DNA of 64,000 nucleotides, taken from Panicum virgatum (taxonomy: Eukaryota > Streptophyta > Magnoliopsida > Poales > Poaceae). Both the position numbers and the translations under genes were made by a program. Positions within the stretch are counted from its first letter, which is position 1. Each line of letters starts with the position of its first letter. Positions 22,340-34,010 of the stretch are shown here, one piece after another. The stretch is taken from contig NC_053138.1 in the NCBI RefSeq assembly GCF_016808335.1, positions 57,504,951 through 57,568,950 of the forward strand. Direction: 5' to 3'. The notes under the pieces were generated by a model. It ran no database searches, had not been told where the DNA came from, and saw only the letters and a list, made by a program, of their open reading frames with translations.

Positions 22340-23650
22340 ATTAGGAGGCTGAAACAAATTCTTTTTTAGACATCTTTTCCTTCTTTGCTTCTGCAGACAT
22401 GTTAGCATATCTCTTCCTGTCCCTCTCCCTTTTCAACTCTTCTGGCGTCTTCTCATAAACTTCTACACCTTTATCTGCATTATTGTAAGCAGAATTCATT
22501 AGTAGATACCACGTAGAAATTAACAACATAATTCTGGTTACTTAATACTAACCTGGGCGAAGTGCACCAGAGTTTAAGCTGGTCCTAACAGAATCTGAAT
22601 TCCCACAAATGAACGCTCTAGCTTCAATACGATGAAGCCATTCTGACTCGGAGGCATCCAAAGATTTTGGTATAAATGCAGGAGTCACACCATCAATGAT
22701 CTCTATTAAAAATTAGAGAGTTTTATAAAACAAAAAAATGTGCGTTCAGAATCGTAACAAGGCCATCTGATGTACGATGTTACCTGATGTTTCATTAGAC
22801 GGTAGTACGGCCACCACCGGTGTAGCAAGCGTGTCACCTTCGTACACACGTAACAAAGGTGAGCAAATTAAGTATTTTAATTATGTGTGTTTAAATGTTT
22901 TGGCATTGGAGACAATACCACAATTAGTAATGAGCGTATGCATCTCTGGTGCACAACTCCCATTTCTTTTTAGTGCGTAAGCCTCCCTTCTCTTTGCATT
23001 CCTTTGTGCTTTCTGCTCGGCAGTTAATTTTGCATAACTGTCTCTGGCCTTCTGACATTTTGTTTCCATTGCAGCAACAACTGTATCATATAATAAATTC
23101 AGAATAAATTCTGAATTACTACCACTGAACCCTCCATCATGAATACAATGAAGCCAACCTGTCTCGGAGATGTCCACAGATGTTGGTATAAATGCAGAAG
23201 TAGCGCCACCAATGATTTCTATTCAAAATCAAAGAGATTTATAAAACCAAAATTTTACTTTCAAAATCATAGCAGCTAGTCTTATCGATGTTACCTGATG
23301 CTTCGTTGGACGGAAGCATGGCCACCACTAGTGTAGCAAACATGTCCCCTTCGTCTACATGTAATAAACGTGAGAAAATTAATTAAATAAAATAAATATA
23401 AAATATGTGTGTTTAAATCTTTTGGGTACCCGAGACAGTACCAGCATTAGCAACGAGCGTTGGAGCACGGCTCCCATTTTTTTCAGTGCGTAAGCCTCCC
23501 TTCTCTTTGCATTCCGTTGTGCTTTATGCTCATCAGTTAACTTTGCATAATTGTCTCTGGCCTTTTATTTGACGTTTTGCTTCCAACGCAGCAAGAACTG
23601 TGTCATATAATAAAATCCGAAAACTAACTTGCATCATAAACAATGAATGC
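22340..23650 (-). repeat. Tandemly repeated exon-intron unit (about 3 copies) in the Helitron
   Basis: Blocks ending near 22780, 23280 and 23650 repeat a roughly 500-bp unit. Two copies carry the same minus-strand coding piece, a basic helix like KLTAEQKAQRNAKRREAYAL, and a diverged version near 22400 reads KRERDRKRYANMSAEAKKE. Such basic coiled segments are common at the N-terminus of grass Helitron proteins. Repetition of a whole exon with its intron is evident by eye. Confidence 0.65.
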
Positions 23651-24260
23651 ATATCATGAGGTTTAGCAGAAAACAGATACACTTGGATTTTACCATGATC
23701 ATGATTGTCAGGAAGCGCCGTATCTGTTTGCGCATTGGGTCTTTTCAACCCTCTACGGCTGTCGGGGTGATTGGTGGTATCACGTAGGGGTTACCGATGG
23801 TCCATGATCACCTGAAATTGAATAATACGAACTGAAGTTGGGGCTAAACAAAAGATCAAAGACATACACAAGGACTAAATTGCAATAGCTCCGGCTTCTC
23901 CAACAATGGTGGCCGGTGTCACTGTTAGCTCTAAATCACCGGCGTTGTAGGGCAAGATAGGGTGGCCGTTAGGGTTCCATTTTACTGCGTACCCCCCAAA
24001 TCAGTGACGCCCCGCGCGGCCGCATGGCGATCTGCAGGAGAGGGGTTTTGGGGTTTTGTCCGTCACCTCCGTTAGCCTGAAGTAGTGATCGCGGGGCGAT
24101 GCCTGCAGATGCCGGCGAGATGCACTGCCTGCCGATGCAGGCGAGGCTGGCCTCGCCATGCCTCGCCACGCCTGGCGACGTGCACCAATAAATAAAAAAT
24201 ATATTTGCATGGTACAATCTATATGCAATATATAGCCTGAAAATTCATGGTCCTATAAGC

Positions 24261-24642
24261 AACATACGTAGCTTCAACGGCCACGGCCATGGTGGCCGGT
24301 GTCAACGTGCACCAAAATTGCCGAAGATATAGGGCCTAACAGGGACCAGTGAGTAGGGGAATATGGAGAGGAGGTCGGCAGGGATCAATTTTGCTGCCTT
24401 CCACAGGGATCAGACAAGCACGCCGACCTCCTCATGATTCGTAGTTTAAGCAATATACGTAGCTTCAACGGCCAGGCCATGGTGGCCGGTGTCAACGTGC
24501 ACCGAAATTGCCGGCGATGTAGGGCGTAACAGGGACCAGTGAGTAGGGGAACATGGAGAGGAGGTCGGCGGGGATCAATTTTGCTGCCTTCCACGGGGAT
24601 CAGACAAGCACGCCGACCTCCTCATGATTCGCAGTTTAGGCA
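24261..24642. repeat. Two tandem 191-bp repeats
   Basis: TACGTAGCTTCAACGGCC begins copies at about 24266 and 24457, with about 95% identity over 190 bp. The unit is GC-rich and lies near the 5' end of the larger Helitron. I see no convincing protein in it. Confidence 0.8.
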
Positions 24643-25174
24643 TTTTTTAGGGTTTCGGAACTCACCTACTGGAGCCTGGCGCTCGCGATAGTAGGGGGCA
24701 CCAGCCGGACGGCAGTCTGGTCTTCAGGCGGACGGCGGCGGCCTGGTCTCCAGGCGGATGATGGCGTCCGGGTATCGAGTTGTCCTTCCTTGGGCTAGCG
24801 GAAGGATGACAGCGACGTGCTAATGCTCACGATCTCACGAGTTGATGGATGGGCGCTAGGGAAGGACAATGGCAAGCTATAGTGGCGAGGAAATTGGGAA
24901 GGAGAAGACGCCGAGATCATGGCGACGAAATTGGGAAGGAGAGGCGTAATCGACGGGGTGGGTATCGCGGGCGGGTATGCGGAGATGCTCGGTGAAAAAA
25001 GATTGCGAGAATTGACGGAATCATTCTGGATCGCCAGGTTTTGTCGGTCTGTTTCGGTCTGCCACTATACCTGAGAGGTATAGGGTAATTTTATTGGTCC
25101 ATGTTAATTTCAATTGTTTATGTTCTATCCACATAGATGATTTTCTGTCGCCAGTATAGATTTATAGTATAGAC

Positions 25175-25651
25175 CATAGTCACAGGATTCGGGGTCGATG
25201 CCTCGTCCCTCGACCCGGGAACGTCGTTCCGATTCGAGGGTCGGGGTCGAAGTGGGTCAGTGTCCCATTCAAGGTTGGATCGTGTCCCGGTTTGAAAGGG
25301 GTCGCAGCCCCATTGCTAGCAGATTTAATTGGGATAAGGAGGTTAAACACAGTGGATTGGTGTGGTTTTTGTTAGACAATGAGCTGAGTACATGTAGCAT
25401 GGTCTAAATATACTCTTTTATATGTTTCTTATATGCTTGTGCAGATTAGTTTCTTCATTAGTAGCATATATATAGTTTTTGTCTTTATCGACCCGAAGAT
25501 ATCGACCCCGATGAATCAGGGTCGCGTCCCACATAATAATTTATCGTTCCATAGATGTATACCCCCTTCGTACCATAATTTTATAAAGTGACGACCCTCG
25601 ACCCTCGACCCCGTTCCTCGACCCGGTCGACCCAGGAACTTTGTGACTATG
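25175..25651. mobile_element. hAT-type MITE (477 bp) with 8-bp target duplication
   Basis: The ends are CATAGTCACAGG and TGTGACTATG (inverted), flanked on both sides by GTATAGAC (25167-25174 and 25652-25659). An 8-bp duplication indicates hAT-type insertion. The interior near both ends has many GGGTCGA/TCGACCC repeats, which would let the arms pair. There is no transposase. Confidence 0.85.
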
Positions 25652-25711
25652 GTATAGACTCACATTTTGTATGCACATAGATGATTTTCTGTCCTATCCA
25701 TTCGTTGTTTT

Positions 25712-25740
25712 GTAATAATAATAATAATAATAATAATAAT
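25712..25740. repeat. (TAA)n microsatellite
   Basis: About nine TAA units in a row; a shorter run recurs at 25787-25799. Confidence 0.9.
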
Positions 25741-26538
25741 TCCATCACTTTTAGAGATGCTACTAACGTATGAAAAAATTCATAAAATAATAATAATAAT
25801 CAGCATGTGAATAGTTATTTTTGCACGGCTTCGGTTTTGAGGAGAACCGCATGTTCTCACGGCTGGCTGAGGAAAATATTTTTTTGAAAAGCGAAAAGCG
25901 TTGAAGGTGCTAACAAGTAGAGTGCGTATCTGGAAGGGGGACGGTGTGGAGGAAGAGGACGAGCGGGTTTCTCTCTGCCTAGCACTAACAGCACTCAGTT
26001 TAGTTTGTTTGGCTACGGAAGGAGAGAGAAACGTCAGAGAGGAAATAGCCATTAGCCCATGGAGCGGAGGAGCTCCATTCCCTCCATCTCCTCCTCCGCA
26101 TGCGCGTGCCGCGGAAAGATCAAACTTTCAGTTCTTCCCTGGTATGATCCCTCAATTTGCGTCCTTATGTTGTGTAATTGAATCAAATATAAGCAGATCT
26201 TGGCCTTGCCACGCGGTTCTTGGGTTTGGATTTGGGCCTCCTCGTTAGGGGATCGAGATTTATTTCGATCGCATTTGGTCGTCCTGACTTGTGTGATCCT
26301 TGCGAAATTGCGATTTGGCGAAGGGTGGGCTTGGATTGAAACTCGCCGTATTGATTCCGGTGGCAGGGGGATGAAATTGCAATACATAAGGGGAATACAT
26401 GACATGAAATGCACGGCAAGATTTATGCATGTCCTTTTCGAACCATTAAGGTCATCTTCGGTTCGTGTTTCTCTGAATTTCCCCCTACTCCGAAATTATC
26501 AGTCAGGCAAAGGAAATAGATTCACATTCCCGTGCGCC

Positions 26539-26569
<31 letters not shown>

Positions 26570-27360
26570 GAACAGAGTAAAATGTATTTGCATTTCCTTG
26601 TAATGCAATGATTTCTTTGGTCAAAGATTTTATCATCCACCTAAAAATGAAACGTTGGATGTCAAATATAAACCCCAAAAGTTTACAGCTTTGCCCTGAA
26701 TAAAATCACACATTCACCTACATGCAACTTGAGTTCAACTTTGGTATTTGGTTTACATAGAATTCAAAACATACGTTTTTCTGCTTTGTTAGAGAAAAAA
26801 ATAGCATCTCTAAAAGACGAAAGCCCACCCTGGATCAGGCCTCTCGTAGGGCCACATTGCATGTAAATTAATAGCCGTCGGATCTGATTTGGATGGCTCG
26901 AATTTATGAAATGTGTAGCGTTTATCAGCCGCATACCGACGAAAATACCAGAGTCATTGAGAACCTCGCGCCACTTTGACTCCCGCGCCAAAATAATGAA
27001 TAAATTCTCCACTAGCAGCACGCTTCATCTTCTCTCCCCTTTATTCCCAACTCTTTGGCTCCTTGCAGCACACTATCGACTAATTTAACTAGAAATCAGA
27101 CGAATCAACAAGATAATCCTTTCTATTTTGATCGTTCTTCTTTGTTTCCGTGATTAGCGATACAGAATTAGATCCGGCGTGGCAGCGAGTGCAGGATGAG
27201 CCACGTCGACCAGCTGGAACAGTCTAAAGATCTTCCGTCGGTCAGAGAATTTTTTTCTTTTCCTACACGGTCCTGAAGGTTCGCCACATTAATGTCTAGA
27301 CTTCTGGTGACCCCAAGCTTCGTCACATAAAAACTTGATTCCATAAAGACTGGATTCCTT
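25741..27360. other. Intergenic; possible orphan first exon and C23/A10 tract
   Basis: At 26059 an ATG reads MERRSSIPSISSSACACRGK and runs to a good splice donor (CCTG/GTATGA, about 26139). This could be a distant first exon of the gene at 28354 or a remnant; I cannot connect it. A run of 23 C followed by 10 A lies at 26537-26569. A promoter-like stretch around 26960-27100 has CTCCCGCGCCAAAA and pyrimidine-rich leader sequence. No other gene is supported. Confidence 0.4.
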
Positions 27361-27364
27361 ACCA

Positions 27365-27559
27365 AAATGCACCATGCTACCCAAGTTGGCGCATCGGACG
27401 CGCATCAGGCACGAAGCCCTCGACGTAGGGCAGGCATGGGAGGAGGCGGAACAGGTCAGTGCTGCAAGTGGCGCTTTTGCCGCCGCCGCCGTGCGCGTCC
27501 ACACCGGCGATGCAAACCACCAGCAGCACCGCGACGCTTAATGCAGGAACCGGCGCCAT
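27365..27559 (-). pseudogene. Truncated non-specific lipid-transfer-protein gene (LTP/2S albumin superfamily)
   Basis: From an ATG at 27559 the minus strand encodes a signal peptide (MAPVPALSVAVLLVVCIAGV) and then CSTDLFRLLPCLPYVEG, the first two cysteines of the eight-cysteine LTP fold. The frame stops after PMRQLG. One base shift away the sequence reads RCANLGSMVH, the next conserved LTP block (usually CCANLGSMV). After that, similarity ends. So there is one frameshift plus loss of the rest of the gene. An intact protein would be secreted and bind lipids. Confidence 0.65.
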
Positions 27560-27880
27560 TAGTGCTCGCTAGCTGATCCTTAAAGAAAAGTAACTATGGA
27601 TTATGGTGGACGGCTCAAACCTACAGCAACACAAGGTGCAATTCACTTTCTTCAACAGTTTAAAGCCAGAGTCATGATCTTCAACCAACATCCGTAGATG
27701 AATATGACAACAGATTGGTCATGGGATTTCGTTGCTACCTTACTCACTACCTCTAATATACTTTGCTTCATCTTTTATGAGCACAAATAATAACCTTTGA
27801 AGATTCAATTTATATGAACCACAATTTTCTACAAAATATGTAACTTCATCAAGGTATCATGTACTATTTGCACACACTAA

Positions 27881-28111
27881 GGCCTCCTCCAACAAGGGGA
27901 TATATCGCTGGCTTGAGCTGAGCTGGAGGAGAGAGGAATCATAAAAATTGTTGCATCAGCTCTTATCTCACCGCTAGCTTATAGCATGTTTGCCAAAGGT
28001 ATGTGAGAGTAGAAACACAAAACGAGGACAGAGAAGGACGTCTTTTTAGCTTTTTATTGTTTAACGGCTCCTGCTCGATTGGCGATTTCGTCTACACTGT
28101 TGGAGATGGCC
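27881..28111. mobile_element. PIF/Harbinger (Tourist-like) MITE, 231 bp
   Basis: The inverted ends GGCCTCCTCCAAC and GTTGGAGATGGCC are flanked by TAA on both sides (27878-27880, 28112-28114), the 3-bp target typical of PIF/Harbinger. It lies about 240 bp upstream of the start codon of the DUF4378 gene, so it may be in its promoter or 5' UTR intron. Confidence 0.75.
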
Positions 28112-28353
28112 TAAGAATCCATCAATCATATAAATATAATTTACCACTAATATGTTAAATGTGTATAACTCTCTGCTCAACTCGCTGGAGGGCGCGGCAA
28201 AGCCACGCCAGGTTTCTAGTTTACTTGATGCGTCTCACCTTTGAAAAATAGAGTATTATAAGCATCTGCAGTTCTGAACCTTGGACATTTGTGTATATCA
28301 ATATTCTGAGACTCTTACCCTCTTCAACAATGATGATAGCTTTTGCTGGAAAA

Positions 28354-31300
28354 ATGGCCGAGAGCAAGCGATTCGACACAAAGAGCCCAGGCTGCCTGGA
28401 AGGCTTGTTCAACTTTCTTGCCCTCAACCAACGGTTGCAAAAGCCAAAGATGATTGCGTATCGAAAGCACGGTGAAGGAAGTAATAATACACTCAGTAAG
28501 GTTTTACATATTTCTATCTGCAAGTTTGAAGTTTGTTGAAGCTTTGCTGTTGATATGCAACGCTGATTCCAACAAGGCTTGATTGAAATAGAGTTGCCTT
28601 TTTTATTTGGCTCTGTAAAGTTGTATGTGTTAAACATATTAAACATATTTGTATATCTGTTGTAGGAGTGAATGTCCCGAAGCCCAAAAATCACAGTGAA
28701 AAAGATGAGAATATCCCGGTAGGTGGCAGAAACTACATTTCTTTTTATGATAAAGGCAGAAGCCTCATAATATAAATATCTACTAGTAGTGAACTGATGA
28801 ATCCTACCATATCATTGATATAATAGCACAATCAAGAAATTATAATGATTATTTGAAGTCTTCATGCTCGCGGTCTCTGTGAGCCTTGCCGCAAGTCTTG
28901 ACGGTTTTCAATTTGCTAGTCTTAAATCACAAAATTGTTTTTTCTTTTGCATATATGTTTCAAGAAGTGTTAAAGCAATGCACGTCTGACACCATTTTCA
29001 AAATCTATTTGTGGTGTTTATTTTCAGAAGGAAGCAAATAGTACTTCTCCATCTGGAAAGTCCCACATGTTCATATGGCGGTCACTCAAGTTCAAAAAGA
29101 AAACACCTGAGAAAAATCAAAAGAAGAGCAGCTCACCAGCCAGCACTCCATCCTCATCGCGTCTTCTGCGCTCCAGATCAATCCATCACTCAAAGTGCTT
29201 TGATTATGAGGTTTCTGATGACTTAGCTGCACATTATCACGCAATGAACAACTCAAGCTCCAATGAGATGGGTTCCTATCACAGCGAATCACCCCCATTG
29301 TCACATGAGAGCCCACAACATCCCAGTATCCAAGAGACCTGCAGGTCATGTGGCAGCATCAGTGGCAAAGATAGCATTGGTCTGGAGGCACCTTGTGAGA
29401 CTGCGCCTGGGAATCTTAGTGCTGAGAGTGAACTCCCCTATATGCCTAAAAATCGTGATGCTGCAACACATCATTCAAAGGAGTTCTTGGATTTTCTCGA
29501 ACTGTTCAACGCACACCGGGAACTGTTTCTAAAAATTCTCCATGATCCTTCATTGCTAGCAACAGCTGAACAGCAAGGAGAAACTTCGTCAAGTGGTGCT
29601 GTACCGTTGAATAGATTGGAATCATTTCCAAGACCGGGAGGATCATCAGGGAAACGTAACCCTATATTTGATCGGGGTGATAGTGAGAAAAGCAGGAAGT
29701 CGGAACTCCAAAAATCACCCTCAAGGCCTAACAATGATGTAGAAGCTGCAAAAGTCATCAGTACAAGAATGCCTTCCGGAGTCGATGGCTCAGCAGTTTC
29801 TCTTTCAGAATCAAGAAGCCTGAAGAAATCTGGAACAGCTTCAAATCGTTTTAAAGTTATCAGTAGGAAGATCAAAGATGTCGTAAAGGAGAACCGCAAA
29901 GAGCTTGCTCGACTAACAAAGGATGGAGTTTTCCACAGACTGCCATATGGCCAAAAAATGTCCGAATTAACCAGGAGCCCCTCCACAGAGAAGTTTGTCC
30001 ACGAGGAGAAACAAATACGAAGATCATATTCTATTGCAGAATACGTAGAAAAGTATTCGACACTTTATGAGTCGATTTCGAGGGACTCAAAAGTTTCTCC
30101 AGAAAGATCAAGCATAACAATGGGAGGCAATACAAGCTTAAAAGACAAGAAGCCACCATTGGGCTTCAAAAGAATAACATCTCTTCCGGAAATGCGATTA
30201 TGTTCACCTCACCAAGGGGGCCTAACTGAGATTTCAGATTCTCAAATTGAACCCAAGACTTGCATTGTGGAATCTGATCGCTTATCTTCACATAGAACTG
30301 ATGCATTCAGCATCTATGAAGGAGGAAATTTCTATTCTGATGATATCATAGAAAGATCAAGGAATATTCACAGTGAAATAAACTATGGAGGTAAGGCAAA
30401 AGAAAAGGAAGTTTACAATATTGTTGTTAGGGAAAGTGATTCTTACCCCCTACATATTGATGCTAGGGTGGATGTCTCTTTCTCCGCCTAGTAAGTTTTT
30501 GTTGGACTTACCATATTGTTGTAATCTTTTGCAGAAGCCGATTTTGTAGGTGCCTTGGAAGAAAATTTCCGCAGCATCCTTCGGAGTCCAAGTTTATCTT
30601 CTCTTGGTCGGTCTTTCACCCACCGCCGCATCAATAGTTTGCCTTCTTTTGATCGATCTTTCTTCCAAGATCACTCTGGTAGTTTTACAGAGCATTCTGT
30701 AGCAGGTGAATTATATTATAACTTTAAAATCCACTTTTACTGCACAATGGAATACTAGTATGTAAAATATTTTGATGTTTTCTTCCCTCAATTTTAGACA
30801 CACGTTATCTAGTATTAAACCAATCTAGGAGCATAGAACTATAATGGTGTTACCCTCACTTTTAATTGTGTATTTTTGTTCTTTCATAACTGTATTCTAT
30901 TTTTAAAGTAATTCTATATATAGAAAACTGTCATAATGTTCATTATACTCATGGTGAATATATTTCATTCGGAACACCAATTTTCACTGATTTACACTCA
31001 AGTAACCACAAAATGTTTCTTACTGCTTCCTAGTTCAATGCCTCCTAGTATTCATTTAGCAGTAGGTGAATTTGTTATGTCTGATTTGCTAAGTACTAAT
31101 GAAATATTGTTCAATCGCATGCTATGTTTGATGATTAGAAGCAGATGAGTTGCACTCTTGAAGATTAAGTCATATTGTCTTCATTACAAAATAACTAAAT
31201 TTATATGTTGATTAGAAATTGGGTGCAAATGACTATTTTACCATGTATTATTTCTTTTCTTTGTCGTTATTACTACTTTAGACCATCCCATTCCTCCAGG

Positions 31301-32414
31301 CAAGTTATGAGAACGAGTGAATGAGGGTAGCTAGAGCTAGAAGTTAGAACTTAGCTGCATCACAATTATGAAGGATATATTGTTTTAATATAAGAATACC
31401 TTAGGCAGCATCTCTTCTTTTTCTATTCGATGTGTATCTTTTTTACCATGCTGAAACTATAAACCTCATTGCTTGGTGTTTTGTCCTATAACAAGTATAT
31501 CTATACTACCCTTGTAACACTAATCTTTTCTGAACAAATTTTTAGGCTCAGAGCCACCATTTGAAAATTTACAGCTTGAGGATGAGGATTGGTTAGTCAA
31601 GCCACCAGAGTCCCCAGGAGCATACGCTGCCAACTTCAAGGATGATGAGTGGGTGGTCACACCACTAAAGCATTCCGGTGTCCTTGATGGTATCGATCAT
31701 GAGGATCAAGAGTGGCTGGTTAAGGCATCACAACTGTCAGGTGCCAAGGCTGCTGATCTTGAGGATGAAGAGTGGTTAGTTAAGCCAGGGCAGCCCATAA
31801 GTAACGACGCTTTGGATTCGGATTTTCGATTCATACATGAATTTGCCGAACAAGGTGCTGCAGAACCCTTGCACATTTATGTCAGTGACAAGAACGAGGC
31901 TGATTTCCAGTATGTCAAGGACATCCTCAAGAAATCAGGATTCAGCTGCGGCGATGTTGACTGGTACGCATCCAATCAGCCAGTCAGCCCTGTGGTCTTT
32001 GAGGAAGCAGAATGCTCATGTCAGGAGCTCAGCATGGCAAGTGATGAGCCACAAAGTATTGTCAGGCGTATGCTCCTGTTTGATCTCATTAACGAGGTCC
32101 TACTAGACATCTACGACTCTTCCCTGGTCATCGGCCCATGGCATTCACGCTTCGACTTGCGAACCAGACCAATTCCCATGGGGTCTCATGTCCTTGAGGA
32201 GGTGTGGGCAAAGGTGAGCTGCTACTTGAGCCTGCATTGGAGGGAAGGCCAGACGGTAGAGGACATTGTGGCACATGATCTTACGAGGAAGGACAACTGG
32301 ATGAACTTGGTATATGACGCTGAGTGCACCGCATTGGACATGGAGGATCTGATGGTGGAGGACCTGCTGGATGATGTTGTCATTCAGATAGTGTTAGAAT
32401 CGATTGATGAATGA
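28354..32414 (+). CDS. DUF4378-domain protein (TRM-like), five exons
   Basis: Proposed exons are 28354-28495, 28666-28718, 29028-30390, 30535-30705 and 31546-32414. All introns are GT-AG and all phases match, giving 865 aa. The N-terminus (SPGCLEGLFNFLALNQRLQ) resembles the DUF3741-type start of TRM/LONGIFOLIA-like proteins. The long middle is Ser/Lys-rich and probably disordered. Residues 588-656 hold four acidic repeats with Trp at 592, 612, 633 and 653, and about 690-865 is the DUF4378 domain ending VVIQIVLESIDE. Family members often work in microtubule-array organisation and organ shape; the role here is inferred. In-frame ATGs at 28330 and 28333 are alternative starts. A second donor at 30490 would leave a 45-bp intron and is unlikely. 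Confidence 0.85.
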
Positions 32415-33218
32415 CTATCAGGAACTAATTATTGTTTTCAGCGTCTTGAGCTTTGAAGTAATTTATTTAAAGGTTGAGCAGTAACATGCTACCAGAAGAA
32501 AGGTACTACTAATAGATGGATCACTGATCTAGCATTGTGGAACAATAACTATGTAGATAATTTTTACCAGAATTCTGGCAATTGTCGAATGTAGTAAATG
32601 TTAGCAAGGCATTAGGTATTGTTAGAAACAGAACCTAAAGGATAGACCGGAAATAGGTAGCATCATATACCTGTGAATTGTAAGTAAACCATCATGAGTT
32701 ATTAATTCTTATTAGTCCATATTTGTACATATCCCGCTCATGAATTTTTTTATGAAAGGCACAGTTTTGAAAGCAGAAAAAGTAAAACACTACTCTGCTT
32801 TTCTATGTGCATGAATAGTATGCTCATCTTTTGATGGATCACGTCAAATATTGTACATGAATCTGTATTTGCAACCTTCTTGGTTAACTAGACAAAGGTG
32901 CTTTTATGTAGTCTGGGTCTGGCTGGCATGCTGTTAGCTGCAGAGGTTCAGCGAAGTTCAGGGTCAATGTCCGAAAACCAGAAGAGGGTAGTGCAGGATG
33001 TTACGGGATCCCATTGTTGACAATGAACCATTGTGGCTTCAAACCGATGCTTTTGTGTACAAAGGTCCTTCCTAGTATTAGGCAAATTTGGCATGATGTG
33101 ACTGAAAAAGTTTATTTCCACTACGCAGCATGTCGTGAAGGAGCAAATAGTTGATTAAATTCAGTTGAGGGATAATTATTTTAGCATATCTAATACTTCA
33201 GGTTACACTTCATATGAA
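32415..33218. other. 3' flank of DUF4378 gene, no gene seen
   Basis: AT-rich sequence, presumably 3' UTR and intergenic DNA. I see no coding, repeat or RNA signal in it. Confidence 0.5.
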
Positions 33219-33291
33219 ACTTGCCAAGCTCAGTTGGTGGAGCGCAAGGCTCTCAACCTTGTGGTTGTGGGTTCGAGCCCTGTGGTGGGCG
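33219..33291 (+). other. tRNA-like sequence (pol III A and B boxes), likely tRNA pseudogene or SINE head
   Basis: AAGCTCAGTTGGTGGAGCG (A box, 33226-33244) and GGTTCGAGCCC (B box, 33270-33280) are correctly spaced. A 5-bp anticodon stem, CAAGG/CCTTG, encloses a 7-base loop whose centre is CTC (would read Glu). The T-stem and acceptor stem pair poorly, so it is not a functional tRNA. A T-rich tail follows. Confidence 0.5.
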
Positions 33292-33314
33292 TTATTTATT
33301 TTTTATCTTTTCTT

Positions 33315-33690
33315 TTACATGTTTTTTTTACATGTTTCTTCTTTCTTCAATAGATTTTCAGCATCTTTATTTTTTTGGGGTCTTTCCTTTTACATGTTTC
33401 TTCTTTCTTCAATGGATTTTCAGCAATGTGTACTGCAAAGTTCATTGGATCTAAATTTCTTCCATGCATGTTTCCATTTTCCTTGTTCTTTCCCCTTTCT
33501 TTTACATGTTTCTTCTTTCTTCAATAGATTTTCAGCATCTTTATTTTTTTTGGTCTTTCCTTTTACATGTTTCTTCTTTCTTCAATGGATTTTCAGCAAC
33601 GTGTACTGCAAAGTTCGTTGGATCTAAATTTGTTCCATGCCCGTTTCCATTTTCCTTGTTCTTTCCCCTCCATGATCGAGTGTCAGCTTT
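33315..33690 (+). repeat. Two tandem 174-bp pyrimidine-rich repeats
   Basis: The block with CTTTCTTCAATAGATTTTCA at 33341 recurs at 33515, 174 bp later, and a shorter version (with AATGG) lies inside each unit. Apparent open frames here are low-complexity Phe/Leu strings from the T-rich sequence. Confidence 0.8.
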
Positions 33691-34010
33691 TTAAAAATTC
33701 AAATCATCTGCATCGATTCTATTACAAAAAAAAATAAGGACCGACCTTTAAATTTACGCATTTTCAACCCATTTTTAAAATCTTCCGTCCATAATTGTAC
33801 AACCCATGGAAGCAATGCTCAACTGAAAGTAAGTTTTCATCCATAATTGCATGCATCGTAGAAGTCTGCACGCATTTGAATTCAAAGAATCTTAAATTTC
33901 TTATTTTTGGAAGTAACAACTTTAGTTTCTTATTTTCTCAAAAAAAAAACTTTAGTTTCTTATACTGGTCCTGAGAAAGCAAGGAACTCAAACCTCGCGA
34001 AAGACTAGCG

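Larger units (their letters stand above)
16186..25173 (-). mobile_element. Decayed autonomous-type Helitron (about 9 kb)
   Basis: The 3' end on the minus strand is clear: hairpin, CACTCTACTAG at 16186, then T. Rep, zinc-finger and PIF1-like helicase fragments lie upstream on the same strand. The proposed 5' end, TCTATACTATAAA at 25173, resembles Helitron starts but is preceded by G rather than A, and a hAT MITE inserted within a few bases of it, so this boundary is tentative. The coding part has several nonsense and frameshift lesions, so the copy is not autonomous now. Confidence 0.7.

Noticed and set aside
25065..25084. Perfect hairpin CTATACCT-GAG-AGGTATAG as a third Helitron end
   Set aside because: No CTAG-like terminus within the usual distance on either strand.
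28221..28694. 157-codon minus-strand frame opposite exons 1-2 of the DUF4378 gene
   Set aside because: No domain; the plus strand has consistent splice sites and conserved sequence.
30491..30534. 45-bp intron using the strong GTAAGT donor at 30490
   Set aside because: Too short for a plant intron; the donor at 30391 gives a 144-bp intron in the right phase.
33165..33694. Phe/Leu-rich frames suggesting membrane proteins
   Set aside because: Products of T-rich tandem repeats downstream of the tRNA-like element.
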